Assembly: GCA_031284665.1 (NCBI GenBank)
Contig: JAITXR010000251.1
Coordinates: 1 to 7,599 of the forward strand
Direction: 5' to 3'
DNA from: Paludibacter sp.
GTDB lineage: Bacteria > Bacteroidota > Bacteroidia > Bacteroidales > Paludibacteraceae
DNA length: 7,599 bases
In this document: positions 1-5,918 of the stretch, in pieces
Layout: every line of letters starts with the position of its first letter
How positions within the stretch are numbered: the first letter of the stretch is position 1
The notes under the pieces: model-generated
What the model was told of the DNA's origin: nothing
Database searches by the model: none
What the model saw: the letters and a program-made list of their open reading frames with translations, nothing else
Made by a program: the position numbers and the translations under genes

Positions 1-2
1 AT

Positions 3-104
3 AGACGAGCATTTATGGGGTCAATATTCGATTTGACCATAGAAAGAATGGTTTTTAACAAACCTAAAAGATTGAATAATAATGAATTAATAACAGCGGT
101 CTAA
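3..104 (+). CDS. Possible C-terminal end of an upstream gene (partial, unidentified)
   Basis: One plus-strand frame is open from the left edge of the window to a TAA at 102-104, giving about 33 residues that include SIFDLTIERMVFNKPKRL and end in ELITAV. The other two plus frames are stopped early. The composition (mixed hydrophobic and charged residues) is compatible with a real C-terminus, and the stop lies 39 bases before the dipeptidase start, a normal gap for genes in the same direction. I do not recognise the family, and 33 codons can be open by chance. The left boundary is the window edge. Confidence 0.3.
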   Translation, partial: RRAFMGSIFDLTIERMVFNKPKRLNNNELITAV

Positions 105-143
105 ACGCCTATACCAAAATCTTTAATCTAAAATCATAACCAG

Positions 144-1505
144 ATGAACATTACCGAATTTATTAATCGCCATCACGACCACATTTTATCTCAACTGTTT
201 TCGTTGATAGAAATTCAAAGTATCAGCGCACACGCCGATAAACGAGCCGAAATGCAACGCTGCGCCGAGCAATGGAGCAAACTGCTTACCGATGCCGGAG
301 TCGATAAACTTACAATTTACCAAACCGAAGGCAATCCCATTGTATTTGCAGAACGAATAATCGACAGCAAACTGCCAACCGTCCTTGTGTATGGACATTA
401 CGACGTGATGCCTGCCGAGCCGCTCGAACTTTGGGAGTCATCGCCATTTGAGCCGCAAATACGCGATGGGAAAATATATGCTCGCGGGGCAGACGACGAC
501 AAAGGTCAAAGTTTTATGCATTTTGTTGCTTTTCAATATCTTAATTCTACAAATCAACTTGCTTGCAACGTTAAATTTGTTCTCGAAGGCGAAGAGGAAA
601 TCGGCTCGCCAAATCTCGAAAAGTTTTGTTGTACAAATCGCGATTTGCTCAAGTGCGACACAATTTTAGTTTCGGACACAAGTATGCTCTCCGAACAAAC
701 GCCAAGTATTACTACCGGTTTGCGGGGTTTGGCTTATTGGCAAATTGAAATTACAAGTGCCAATCGCGACCTTCATTCAGGTATTTTTGGCGGCGCGGTG
801 GCAAATCCGATTAACGAACTGACAAAAATTCTCGGGCAACTTGTTGACGAAAACGGGAAAATTACAATTCCACATTTTTACGATAATGTTACTGAACTTT
901 CGACTGCCGAAAAAGAATTGATAGCGCAAATTCCTTTTAACGAAACGGAATATAAAAATAATTTGAATATCAAGCACTTACACGGCGAGGCGGGATACAG
1001 TCCGATAGAACAAACCGGCGTGCGCCCCACACTCGACTTGTGCGGTATTTGGGGAGGATACACCGGCGAAGGCTCAAAAACAGTGTTGCCCGCAAAAGCA
1101 TACGCCAAACTGTCGGCGCGCCTTGTGCCTAATCAAAAATCGGAAGAAATTGCCCAATTAGTGGCTGATTATCTCCGTAGTATTACGCCAAAATATGTTA
1201 ATATCAAAATTGAATTTTTGCACGGAGCCGAAAGTTATGTTTGCCCCATAGACTCCAAAGCCTACATCGCAGCCGAAAAAGCATATACCGCCACTTTCGG
1301 CAAACGCCCGCTACCTGTGCGCAGAGGTGGAAGTATAGGAGTAGTGCCGGTATTTGAGCAAACTCTTGGCGTAAAACCAATCCTGATGGGCTTTGGGCTT
1401 GAGCAGGATGCCATACATTCGCCAAACGAAAATTTCCCCGTTAATTTATTTTTTAAAGGCATCGAAACAATAGTAGAATTTTATAAAGAATATGCTCAAA
1501 AATAA
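144..1505 (+). CDS. M20-family metallo-dipeptidase (CNDP/PepV-like)
   Basis: A cytoplasmic di-zinc peptidase, probably hydrolysing dipeptides or similar short peptides with broad specificity. At 453 residues it is full length for the M20 dipeptidase group. All expected active-site residues are visible. GHYDV (84-88) gives metal ligand H85 and catalytic D87. RGADDDKG (114-121) gives bridging D118. EGEEEIGS (148-155) gives general base E151 and ligand E152. VSDT (176-179) gives D178. IHSPNE (424-429) gives ligand H425. DLHSGIFGG (209-217) in the inserted lid domain (about 200-325) carries H211, matching the histidine that reaches the partner subunit's active site in homodimeric relatives such as CNDP2. 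GGSIGVVP (395-402) is the substrate-carboxylate region. No signal peptide is present, so the enzyme is intracellular. The ATG at 144 gives a normal family N-terminus. There is no terminator before the next gene at 1616. Exact substrate is not readable from sequence. Confidence 0.95.
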   Translation: MNITEFINRHHDHILSQLFSLIEIQSISAHADKRAEMQRCAEQWSKLLTDAGVDKLTIYQTEGNPIVFAERIIDSKLPTVLVYGHYDVMPAEPLELWESSPFEPQIRDGKIYARGADDDKGQSFMHFVAFQYLNSTNQLACNVKFVLEGEEEIGSPNLEKFCCTNRDLLKCDTILVSDTSMLSEQTPSITTGLRGLAYWQIEITSANRDLHSGIFGGAVANPINELTKILGQLVDENGKITIPHFYDNVTELSTAEKELIAQIPFNETEYKNNLNIKHLHGEAGYSPIEQTGVRPTLDLCGIWGGYTGEGSKTVLPAKAYAKLSARLVPNQKSEEIAQLVADYLRSITPKYVNIKIEFLHGAESYVCPIDSKAYIAAEKAYTATFGKRPLPVRRGGSIGVVPVFEQTLGVKPILMGFGLEQDAIHSPNENFPVNLFFKGIETIVEFYKEYAQK

Positions 1506-1615
1506 AAAAAACATTAAAAAACATAAAAAAATTTTGAAATATGAAACTAATAAAGTAAGTTTATAGCGCAAAATAATCAGGAAAACTTAATCTTCATTTT
1601 AACACCATACATATT

Positions 1616-1867
1616 ATGACAAAAACAATAACATTCAACGAGTTACGCAGAATTAAAGATGCGCTGCCAAGCGGAAGTATGACCAAGATAGCCGAAGAAC
1701 TTGGTCTGGAAAAAGAAACAGTTAGAAATTACTTCGGAGGACATAACTATAAAGATGGCAATAGTTGCGGAGTTCATATTGAACCCGGTCCCGATGGCGG
1801 ATTAGTAATGCTTGACGACACAAATATTCTTGCTATTGCGCAACGAATAATTGACGAAAACAAGTAA
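1616..1867 (+). CDS. Small helix-turn-helix DNA-binding protein (83 aa)
   Basis: A short basic-to-acidic protein with an apparent helix-turn-helix in its N-terminal half. Residues 21-41 read as SMTKIAEELGLEKETVRNYF, where IAEELGL is the first helix and turn and KETVRNYF the recognition helix. This is the layout of the small DNA-binding proteins common in Bacteroidota. The middle holds a Gly/Pro-rich turn (HIEPGPDGGLVMLDD, about 54-68), and the C-terminus is a helix (ILAIAQRIIDENK). There is no signal peptide or metal-binding cysteine pattern. It lies 110 bases after the dipeptidase in the same direction with no terminator between them, and a strong terminator follows at once, so the two genes may share a transcript. 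I recognise the general type but not a named family. DNA binding is inferred, and the target is unknown. The ATG at 1616 is preceded by A/T-rich sequence without a Shine-Dalgarno. Confidence 0.8.
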   Translation: MTKTITFNELRRIKDALPSGSMTKIAEELGLEKETVRNYFGGHNYKDGNSCGVHIEPGPDGGLVMLDDTNILAIAQRIIDENK

Positions 1868-1870
1868 AAC

Positions 1871-1908
1871 AAAAAAGCAGTGAAAATAAGTTTTTTCACT
1901 GCTTTTTT
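1871..1908 (+). terminator. Strong intrinsic terminator, probably bidirectional
   Basis: GCAGTGAAAA (1877-1886) pairs perfectly with TTTTCACTGC (1893-1902) around a 6-base loop. The flanking A6 (1871-1876) and T run (1903-1909) extend the stem to 16 bp and supply a U-tract. It starts 3 bases after the HTH gene stop. The opposite strand also ends in a T run after the same stem, so it could stop the minus-strand transcript coming from 2209-2895. Confidence 0.9.
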
Positions 1909-1921
1909 TGTATTATTTAGC

Positions 1922-1944
1922 CCTTAATGTGCTAAACGTTAAGG
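1922..1944. repeat. Small inverted repeat (hairpin)
   Basis: CCTTAATGT (1922-1930) and ACGTTAAGG (1936-1944) form a 9-bp stem with one T-G wobble around a 5-base loop. There is no T run after it, so it does not read as an intrinsic terminator. It lies 8 bases before the larger palindrome at 1953-1985, and the pair may be one unit. Confidence 0.6.
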
Positions 1945-1952
1945 TTTGTATT

Positions 1953-1985
1953 AACTCTGTTATGGTTTTAAACCATAACAGAGTT
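1953..1985. repeat. Perfect 16-bp inverted repeat with 1-base centre
   Basis: Left arm AACTCTGTTATGGTTT (1953-1968) is the exact reverse complement of the right arm AAACCATAACAGAGTT (1970-1985), separated by one T. The hairpin would have a 15-16 bp stem. It is not followed by a T run on either strand, unlike the terminator just upstream. Candidate explanations are a dispersed palindromic repeat of REP type, a dimeric protein-binding site, or a mobile-element remnant. Sequence alone does not choose between them. Confidence 0.85.
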
Positions 1986-2208
1986 GGTAAAGTTTATGCC
2001 TATATGATTAATTAAACGCAGTTATTGTACCCATTTTCCCGACAGCAATTTTCATTTGCCCGAAGTTAAAAAACTTCTTACAGTTTCCAACTCCAAGATA
2101 CCATATTGAAATAAACACTTTACCGCATACTTACGACTAAGGGCATAATACTGCGCGTTAATATATCATTTTAGTTTCTATCCTGTTATAAAACCCGCTC
2201 GCGATGGC

Positions 2209-2895
2209 TTATGGATTGCCAATTTGTACAGGTAAAGTCTTGACAAGACTTCCTGTTTTGTATTGAAACCCCCATGGTGTAAAACTTGCAAAATTGACTA
2301 TGCTATAATCAACATATTTTACAATTTCCCATTCTTTTGATTTCCAAAAAGATTCATTGTACTTGAAATCGGATAACGGGAGATAGACTTGTCCGCCTAA
2401 TAGATTTATTTTTGAACCACCAAAATAATGTCCTTGAAGGCAAGTGCAAAAAATCCCGCTTATTGGAATAGCATAGATATCTATTCTTTCTTTTTTTCTA
2501 ACATCATCTTTATACCATTTTAATGTGGTTGTCTGAATTTTTTGCCTGTGTTTCTTTATTATCAACAAGAAAGTATCTATTTGATTTATGTATTCTTCAG
2601 ATGCACCTTCTCCATATCCAAAGAAATCAGCAGAATGTCCCTTTGCACACCAATCAACTTGCATCTGAGACAATGTATCAACATAAAAAGGACTAATAGT
2701 AAAAGACCAATTTTTTATGGAATCAACCGGCACCAACCAATAATAGTTATCAACAAAATTACCCAAATGAGGTGGAATGCTACCATGATGGCGATGTACA
2801 AAATTAAAAATCACATAATTTGCATTATCTAATGTTTGGGCAAAAATATTATTTGAAATAATGGCAAATATAAAGAAAATAAGTGCTTTTTTCAT
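2209..2895 (-). CDS. Orphan secreted protein of unknown function (228 aa)
   Basis: I do not recognise this family. The first 20 residues (MKKALIFFIFAIISNNIFAQ) form a standard signal peptide with a lysine-rich start, hydrophobic core and cleavage near FAQ/T, so the product is probably exported. There is no lipobox cysteine. The mature part is rich in aromatic residues (FVHRHHGS at 32-39, YYWLVPV at 51-57, SFWKSKEWE at 182-190) and looks globular and beta-rich, with no transmembrane helix after the signal. Cysteines are C83, C150 and C152 (FCTC). It is the only minus-strand gene here and sits alone between long non-coding stretches. By eye it is clearly more A/T-rich than the dipeptidase or parA, with many AAA, TTT and ATT codons, which suggests horizontal acquisition or weak expression. 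The ATG at 2895 places the signal peptide correctly. The intact 228-codon frame plus export signal argue for a real gene. Confidence 0.75.
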   Translation of the reverse strand: MKKALIFFIFAIISNNIFAQTLDNANYVIFNFVHRHHGSIPPHLGNFVDNYYWLVPVDSIKNWSFTISPFYVDTLSQMQVDWCAKGHSADFFGYGEGASEEYINQIDTFLLIIKKHRQKIQTTTLKWYKDDVRKKERIDIYAIPISGIFCTCLQGHYFGGSKINLLGGQVYLPLSDFKYNESFWKSKEWEIVKYVDYSIVNFASFTPWGFQYKTGSLVKTLPVQIGNP

Positions 2896-3052
2896 CTGAT
2901 TTATCTGTTTATTTAATACCTTAAAGCCGCCATTACTTTTCTAAAAGAACAAGCAACGCTTTGTAAATGAAATATTTGTAACGTTTTGCAGTTTGAAAAA
3001 ATTTCACTAAATTTGGTGCTGCCCTCAAAAAATACAGTAACTTTTCAAATGA

Positions 3053-3060
3053 CGAAGATA
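3053..3060 (-). promoter_or_regulatory. Weak candidate promoter for the minus-strand secreted protein gene
   Basis: On the minus strand this reads TATCTTCG, one mismatch from the Bacteroidota -7 consensus TAnnTTTG. It follows a T-rich, A-rich stretch but has no properly spaced -33 TTTG. It lies about 158 bases before the ATG at 2895, so a long leader would result. Low confidence. Confidence 0.2.
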
Positions 3061-3191
3061 CAACAAATTTCAAAAAAACATTACTCTTTTTGCATGAGTA
3101 TTTTTCGCAAATAAAGAATTTAATAATTCAGGATTAGGTCAACTAATTTATAACGTATGTAACTACCATTTACACTGTTTTCGATAAGTCC

Positions 3192-3225
3192 AAAAACGTG
3201 CTCCACGCGCGGAAACGTGATTTTT
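3192..3225 (-). terminator. Terminator-like GC-rich hairpin in A/T-rich surroundings
   Basis: Read as minus-strand RNA, an A run (3225-3221) pairs with a U run (3195-3192), ACGU (3218-3215) pairs with ACGU (3199-3196), and UCCG (3213-3210) pairs with UGGA (3205-3202, one G-U) over a CGCG loop. A small bulge and a 1x2 internal loop interrupt the stem. The hairpin ends in U residues and lies about 80-110 bases after the minus-strand promoter, as expected for the end of a small RNA. The weak point is that the U run is part of the stem and is short. Confidence 0.35.
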
Positions 3226-3303
3226 CTGTATTCTCTTTTTTTACTCTTCTGTAAGTGGCTTGTTGCGGAGCCTTTTTCTCAAATTTTTGAGCACTAAATT
3301 ACA
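3192..3303 (-). ncRNA. Candidate small RNA or structured leader (about 110 nt)
   Basis: It begins 3-5 bases after a consensus-quality minus-strand promoter and contains no ORF with a start codon. The predicted 5' part folds into a closed three-way arrangement. TACA/ACT (3303-3300 and 3295-3293, with a 4-base bulge) pairs with AGT/TGTA (3256-3250). Inside this are a CTCAAA/TTTGAG hairpin (3278-3291) and a GGCT/AGCC hairpin (3257-3272). A terminator-like hairpin closes the 3' end at 3192-3225. Pairings were found by eye. I cannot match it to a known RNA family: it lacks recognisable RNase P, tmRNA or SRP RNA signatures. It could instead be the long leader of the gene at 2209-2895 or part of a dispersed repeat. 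Confidence 0.3.
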
Positions 3304-3306
3304 CTG

Positions 3307-3337
3307 CAAATATACACATAATCATTTGAATATCAAA
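3307..3337 (-). promoter_or_regulatory. Consensus Bacteroidota-type promoter on the minus strand
   Basis: On the minus strand the sequence reads TTTG (3337-3334), exactly 19 bases, then TATATTTG (3314-3307). This is a full match to the Bacteroidota primary-sigma pattern TTTG-N19-TAnnTTTG. The start of transcription would be near 3300-3303. It points away from parA, toward the structured region at 3192-3303 and the distant gene at 2895. Confidence 0.55.
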
Positions 3338-3554
3338 ATAATACAACACTTTTTTTGCAAACATACAAAATTTATTGAAAAATTTATAAGGCTGATTTAT
3401 AGAAAGTTAATTTTTAGAAGTACCCATAAAATACCAACTTAAAACGTTAGTAATCATAATTAATCTTGCCTGTCGAAATTATGTTTTGAAACATTAAAAA
3501 AATTTATTTATTACTTATAGCACACAAACAAATGCTTTATTTCATTTTTTTTTA

Positions 3555-3562
3555 TAATTTTG
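3555..3562 (+). promoter_or_regulatory. parA: Probable -7 element of the parA operon promoter
   Basis: TAATTTTG matches TAnnTTTG exactly and lies 54 bases before the parA ATG. The preceding bases are T-rich, but I see no clean TTTG at the -33 position, so the match is partial. It is the best plus-strand candidate between the minus-strand gene and parA. Transcription would start near 3567-3570. Confidence 0.45.
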
Positions 3563-3616
3563 CAAAACAAGAAAAAAAATATATTATCACAATAAATCTC
3601 TCAAATTCTGTCGTTT

Positions 3617-4381
3617 ATGGGAAAAATAATATCATTAGCAAATCAAAAAGGCGGCGTAGGAAAAACCACTACCGCTATTAATTTAGCAGCATCGCTGGCA
3701 AATATGGGCAAAAAAGTTCTGCTCGTGGATGCCGACCCGCAAGCCAATGCATCGTCGGGGATGGGGATAGATGTTAGCACCCTGCAATATACTATCTACG
3801 AATGTCTGATTGATGGAATTGAGCCATCGCTTGCAATAAAAAACAGTGAAATTGAAAATTTGCAAATTTTGCCTTCGCATATCGACCTTGTGGGTGCGGA
3901 AATCGAAATGCTCGATGTTGACGAGCGCGAAAAAATAATGCAGAAAATACTTGTGCCGCTTAAACCTCAATACGACTTTATTTTAATCGACTGCTCGCCA
4001 TCACTGGGGCTGATTACCGTAAATTCGTTAACGGCATCGGATTCGGTAATAATTCCCGTTCAATGCGAATATTTTGCTCTCGAAGGAATTAGTAAACTGC
4101 TCAATACTATTAAGATAATCAAAGGAAAACTAAATCCAACGCTCGAAATCGAAGGTTTTTTACTCACAATGTACGATTCGCGTTTGAGACTTGCAAATGA
4201 AGTTTTCAACGAAGTGAAAAAGCACTTTGACAAAATGGTTTTCAACACTGTAATTAATCGTAATGTACGGCTTAGCGAGGCTCCAAGTTATGGAAAACCT
4301 GTTATCCTTTACGACCCGGAGTCAAAAGGCTCGTCAAATTATATCGAATTAGCAGAAGAACTTGTAACAAAGAATCAATAA
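3617..4381 (+). CDS. parA: Chromosome-partitioning ATPase ParA (Soj type)
   Basis: A cytoplasmic, nucleoid-bound ATPase that works with ParB-parS to move newly replicated origins. ATP-dependent dimers bind DNA non-specifically, and ParB stimulates hydrolysis. The 254-residue length with no N-terminal HTH domain is typical of chromosomal Soj-type rather than the longer type Ia plasmid ParA. The deviant Walker A box is KGGVGKTT (11-18), with signature Lys11 and Lys16. Walker A' is VDADPQ (37-42) with D40. Walker B is ILIDCSP (122-128) with D125. The surface arginines equivalent to those used by B. subtilis Soj for DNA binding are visible at R189 (YDSRLRLA) and R218 (NVRLSEAPS). The ATG at 3617 puts the P-loop at the normal distance from the N-terminus. 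It is the first gene of the cluster, and parB starts 9 bases after its stop. Confidence 0.97.
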   Translation: MGKIISLANQKGGVGKTTTAINLAASLANMGKKVLLVDADPQANASSGMGIDVSTLQYTIYECLIDGIEPSLAIKNSEIENLQILPSHIDLVGAEIEMLDVDEREKIMQKILVPLKPQYDFILIDCSPSLGLITVNSLTASDSVIIPVQCEYFALEGISKLLNTIKIIKGKLNPTLEIEGFLLTMYDSRLRLANEVFNEVKKHFDKMVFNTVINRNVRLSEAPSYGKPVILYDPESKGSSNYIELAEELVTKNQ

Positions 4382-4390
4382 AACAACAAT

Positions 4391-5272
4391 ATGTCGAAAC
4401 AAAGAACAGGGCTTGGACGCGGAATAGATGCCCTTATCGATACCGAAACCGTAAACACAAGTGGCTCATCGTCAATCAACGATGTGGAGATAAAATTGAT
4501 AACTCCAAATCCCAATCAGCCACGAACATACTTTGACGAAGATGCGCTAAGCGAACTTTCCAAATCAATAAGTGAACTTGGAGTAATTTCGCCAATCACG
4601 TTGCGTAAAAACGATGACGGAACATATCAAATTATTGCCGGTGAACGACGGTATCGCGCTGCAAAAAAAATTGGACTGCCTTCAATTCCCGCTTATATTC
4701 GCACCGCAGCCGACGAGCAAGTGATGGAAATGGCGCTTATCGAAAACATTCAGCGCGAAGACCTGAATGCAATCGAAATTGCGCTGACTTTCTACCGATT
4801 AATCGAAGAATATAAACTTACGCAAGAACGCCTGAGCGACCGAGTAGGAAAAAGCCGCGAGTCGGTAACTAATTATTTGCGCCTGCTCAAACTGCCTGCC
4901 GAAATACAAATGGGCATCAAAGATAAAAAAATTGATATGGGACACGCTCGCGCAATTCTGGGGCTCGAAAATCCGGCAGAGCAACTGAGTTTGTACGAGG
5001 ATATACAAAACCATAAATACTCTGTGCGAAAAGTTGAGGAATTGGTGCGGCAAAAAAAGAACGACGAAACAAAATCTGAAAACGCTGAAACCGAGAGCGT
5101 TAAACTTGCAGATTTGAAAGAGTACGATGATATGACCGACCACCTCGAAAAACTTTTTGGCAAAAAAATACGTTTTGCCTGTAATAATAAAGGTAAGGGT
5201 TACATCACAATTCCTTTTGCCAACGACGACGAACTGACATCCATTATGGAAATACTGGACAAAATTGACTAA
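4391..5272 (+). CDS. parB: ParB/Spo0J partition protein, CTP-dependent DNA clamp
   Basis: It binds parS sites near the origin, loads as a CTP-dependent sliding clamp, recruits SMC-type condensin in many bacteria and stimulates ParA. At 293 residues it has the usual length. The N-terminal GLGRGIDALI (7-16) is the conserved ParA-contact motif, including R10. The CTP-binding ParB/Srx domain (about 32-125) shows NPNQPR (40-45), GERRYRA (84-90) and ENIQREDLN (118-126). The HTH parS-reading domain runs about 127-220, with LTQERLSDRVGKSRESVTNY around 143-162 as the HTH. An acidic, variable linker (about 222-240) leads to the C-terminal dimerisation domain (about 243-293). All key motifs are intact. 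It is translated from an ATG 9 bases after parA, and its last 8 bases overlap the start of the next gene, so the three are very likely one operon. Confidence 0.97.
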   Translation: MSKQRTGLGRGIDALIDTETVNTSGSSSINDVEIKLITPNPNQPRTYFDEDALSELSKSISELGVISPITLRKNDDGTYQIIAGERRYRAAKKIGLPSIPAYIRTAADEQVMEMALIENIQREDLNAIEIALTFYRLIEEYKLTQERLSDRVGKSRESVTNYLRLLKLPAEIQMGIKDKKIDMGHARAILGLENPAEQLSLYEDIQNHKYSVRKVEELVRQKKNDETKSENAETESVKLADLKEYDDMTDHLEKLFGKKIRFACNNKGKGYITIPFANDDELTSIMEILDKID

Positions 5273-5894
5273 AAACCAAAAATTGAAACAATCGATTATC
5301 ATATTATTTATTTTTACAGCGTTTTCAGCATCAACATTTGCTCAAAATTCTGAAAAAGACAGCATTGTTGTTGCCGACACTCTGCCGTTAAACACATTCA
5401 AACCCGACCCAATGCGGTCAGTGTGGCTCGGAGCAATAATTCCGGGGTATGGACAAATTGCTAATCGAAGTTTTTGGAAACTGCCAATTGTATATGCCGG
5501 ATTTTTAGGCTGCACTTATGCAATAACTCTTAATTCTGTGCGTTACAACACATATAAAACCGCGTTTCGCGATATTTCGGACAACAACCCGAACACTAAC
5601 AGTTTTTTGAATGCTTTACCCGAAGGAATGACGGTAGAACAATATGGTGGACTTTCGGCTCTGCAAAGCAATTTGGAGCGAATGTACACAAGTTATCGCC
5701 GATACCGCGATTTGAGTATAATTGTAACAATTGGGTATTACGCCGTTGTGTTAGTCGAGGCATACGTCGAGGCACAATTGTTTGATTTTGATATAAGTCC
5801 CGACCTCTCGCTGCATCTGCGCCCTGCCGTGATGCAAAACGATTTCGGGAAAATTGACTCGGCGGGAGTAATGTTTAGTTTAAGTTTGAAGTAA
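5265..5894 (+). CDS. DUF5683-family exported membrane protein
   Basis: Function unknown. The family is recognised by its core, here PDPMRSVWLGAIIPGYGQIA followed by NRSFWKLPIVYAGF (about 48-80): a Pro-rich entry, a Gly-rich IIPGxGQ turn and a WKLPI segment leading into a membrane helix. The N-terminus is a signal peptide (hydrophobic 10-20, probable cleavage FAQ/N at 27-28). Further hydrophobic segments are at about 73-90 and 149-168, separated by a soluble loop. The C-terminus (GVMFSLSLK) ends in alternating residues like a membrane beta strand. The start is unusual: no ATG lies before residue 50. TTG at 5265 overlaps the parB end by 8 bases, and TTG at 5283 is an alternative. Both keep the signal peptide, whereas starting at M50 would lose it. 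From memory, this family follows parAB in other Bacteroidales, consistent with an envelope-linked role. That role is an inference. Confidence 0.88.
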   Translation: MTKNQKLKQSIIILFIFTAFSASTFAQNSEKDSIVVADTLPLNTFKPDPMRSVWLGAIIPGYGQIANRSFWKLPIVYAGFLGCTYAITLNSVRYNTYKTAFRDISDNNPNTNSFLNALPEGMTVEQYGGLSALQSNLERMYTSYRRYRDLSIIVTIGYYAVVLVEAYVEAQLFDFDISPDLSLHLRPAVMQNDFGKIDSAGVMFSLSLK

Positions 5895-5918
5895 TTATCA
5901 TCGAAAATAATATTGTAA

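Larger units (their letters stand above)
1868..2208. other. Gene-free 341-base interval between convergent genes
   Basis: Beyond the terminator at 1871-1908 the interval contains hairpin-forming inverted repeats at 1922-1944, 1953-1985 and 2062-2077, listed separately or in findings. I see no convincing gene. The minus strand has a stop-free run of 40 codons (2008-2130) that looks protein-like but has no good start codon. It is discussed as a possible decayed or repeated sequence. Confidence 0.6.
2896..3616. other. Long A/T-rich gene-free interval upstream of parA
   Basis: About 720 bases between two divergently oriented genes. The right end (about 3540-3616) holds the probable parA promoter. 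The middle (about 3190-3340) holds a minus-strand promoter match, foldable RNA and a terminator-like hairpin. The left part would be the leader of the minus-strand gene. I find no convincing protein gene: the plus-strand 60-codon frame at 3260-3442 is Lys/Ile/His-rich and begins inside the hairpin region, and the minus-strand frame 3170-3298 lacks a start codon. No exact copy of the consensus parS (TGTTTCACGTGAAACA) is present here. Confidence 0.6.

Noticed and set aside
19..38. GGTCAA...TTGACC inverted repeat as an operator for the dipeptidase
   Set aside because: The arms are 6 bp, it lies more than 100 bases from the start, and it falls inside the possible upstream coding frame. Chance is likely.
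2062..2077. GAAGTT-AAAA-AACTTC hairpin as a terminator for the minus-strand gene
   Set aside because: The stem is 6 bp, A/T-rich and without a U-tract on the minus strand. The terminator at 1871-1908 is a far better end point.
2559..2755. Two TTATCAACA sequences (2559-2567 and 2747-2755) resembling DnaA boxes
   Set aside because: Each has one mismatch to TTATCCACA, both lie inside the minus-strand coding region almost 190 bases apart, and such 9-mers are expected by chance in A/T-rich DNA. There is no dnaA or origin structure nearby.
3202..3213. TCCACGCGCGGA as a possible parS-like site near parAB
   Set aside because: It is only an imperfect palindrome and does not match the parS consensus TGTTTCACGTGAAACA. 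It fits better as the top of a terminator-like hairpin. No other parS match was found in the window.
3257..3277. GGCT/AGCC hairpin followed by TTTTT as a plus-strand terminator
   Set aside because: The stem is only 4 bp with an 8-base loop, and there is no plus-strand gene upstream that needs it.
3260..3442. 60-codon plus-strand frame in the intergenic region before parA
   Set aside because: Composition follows the A/T-rich base content (Lys, Ile, His, Phe), it begins inside a hairpin, has no promoter of its own, and overlaps the strong minus-strand promoter. A chance frame is the better explanation.
4799..5302. Long minus-strand open frame opposite parB (167 codons)
   Set aside because: It lies antisense to an intact, motif-complete parB, has Phe/Cys-rich composition typical of reversed coding sequence, and shows no export or domain signature.
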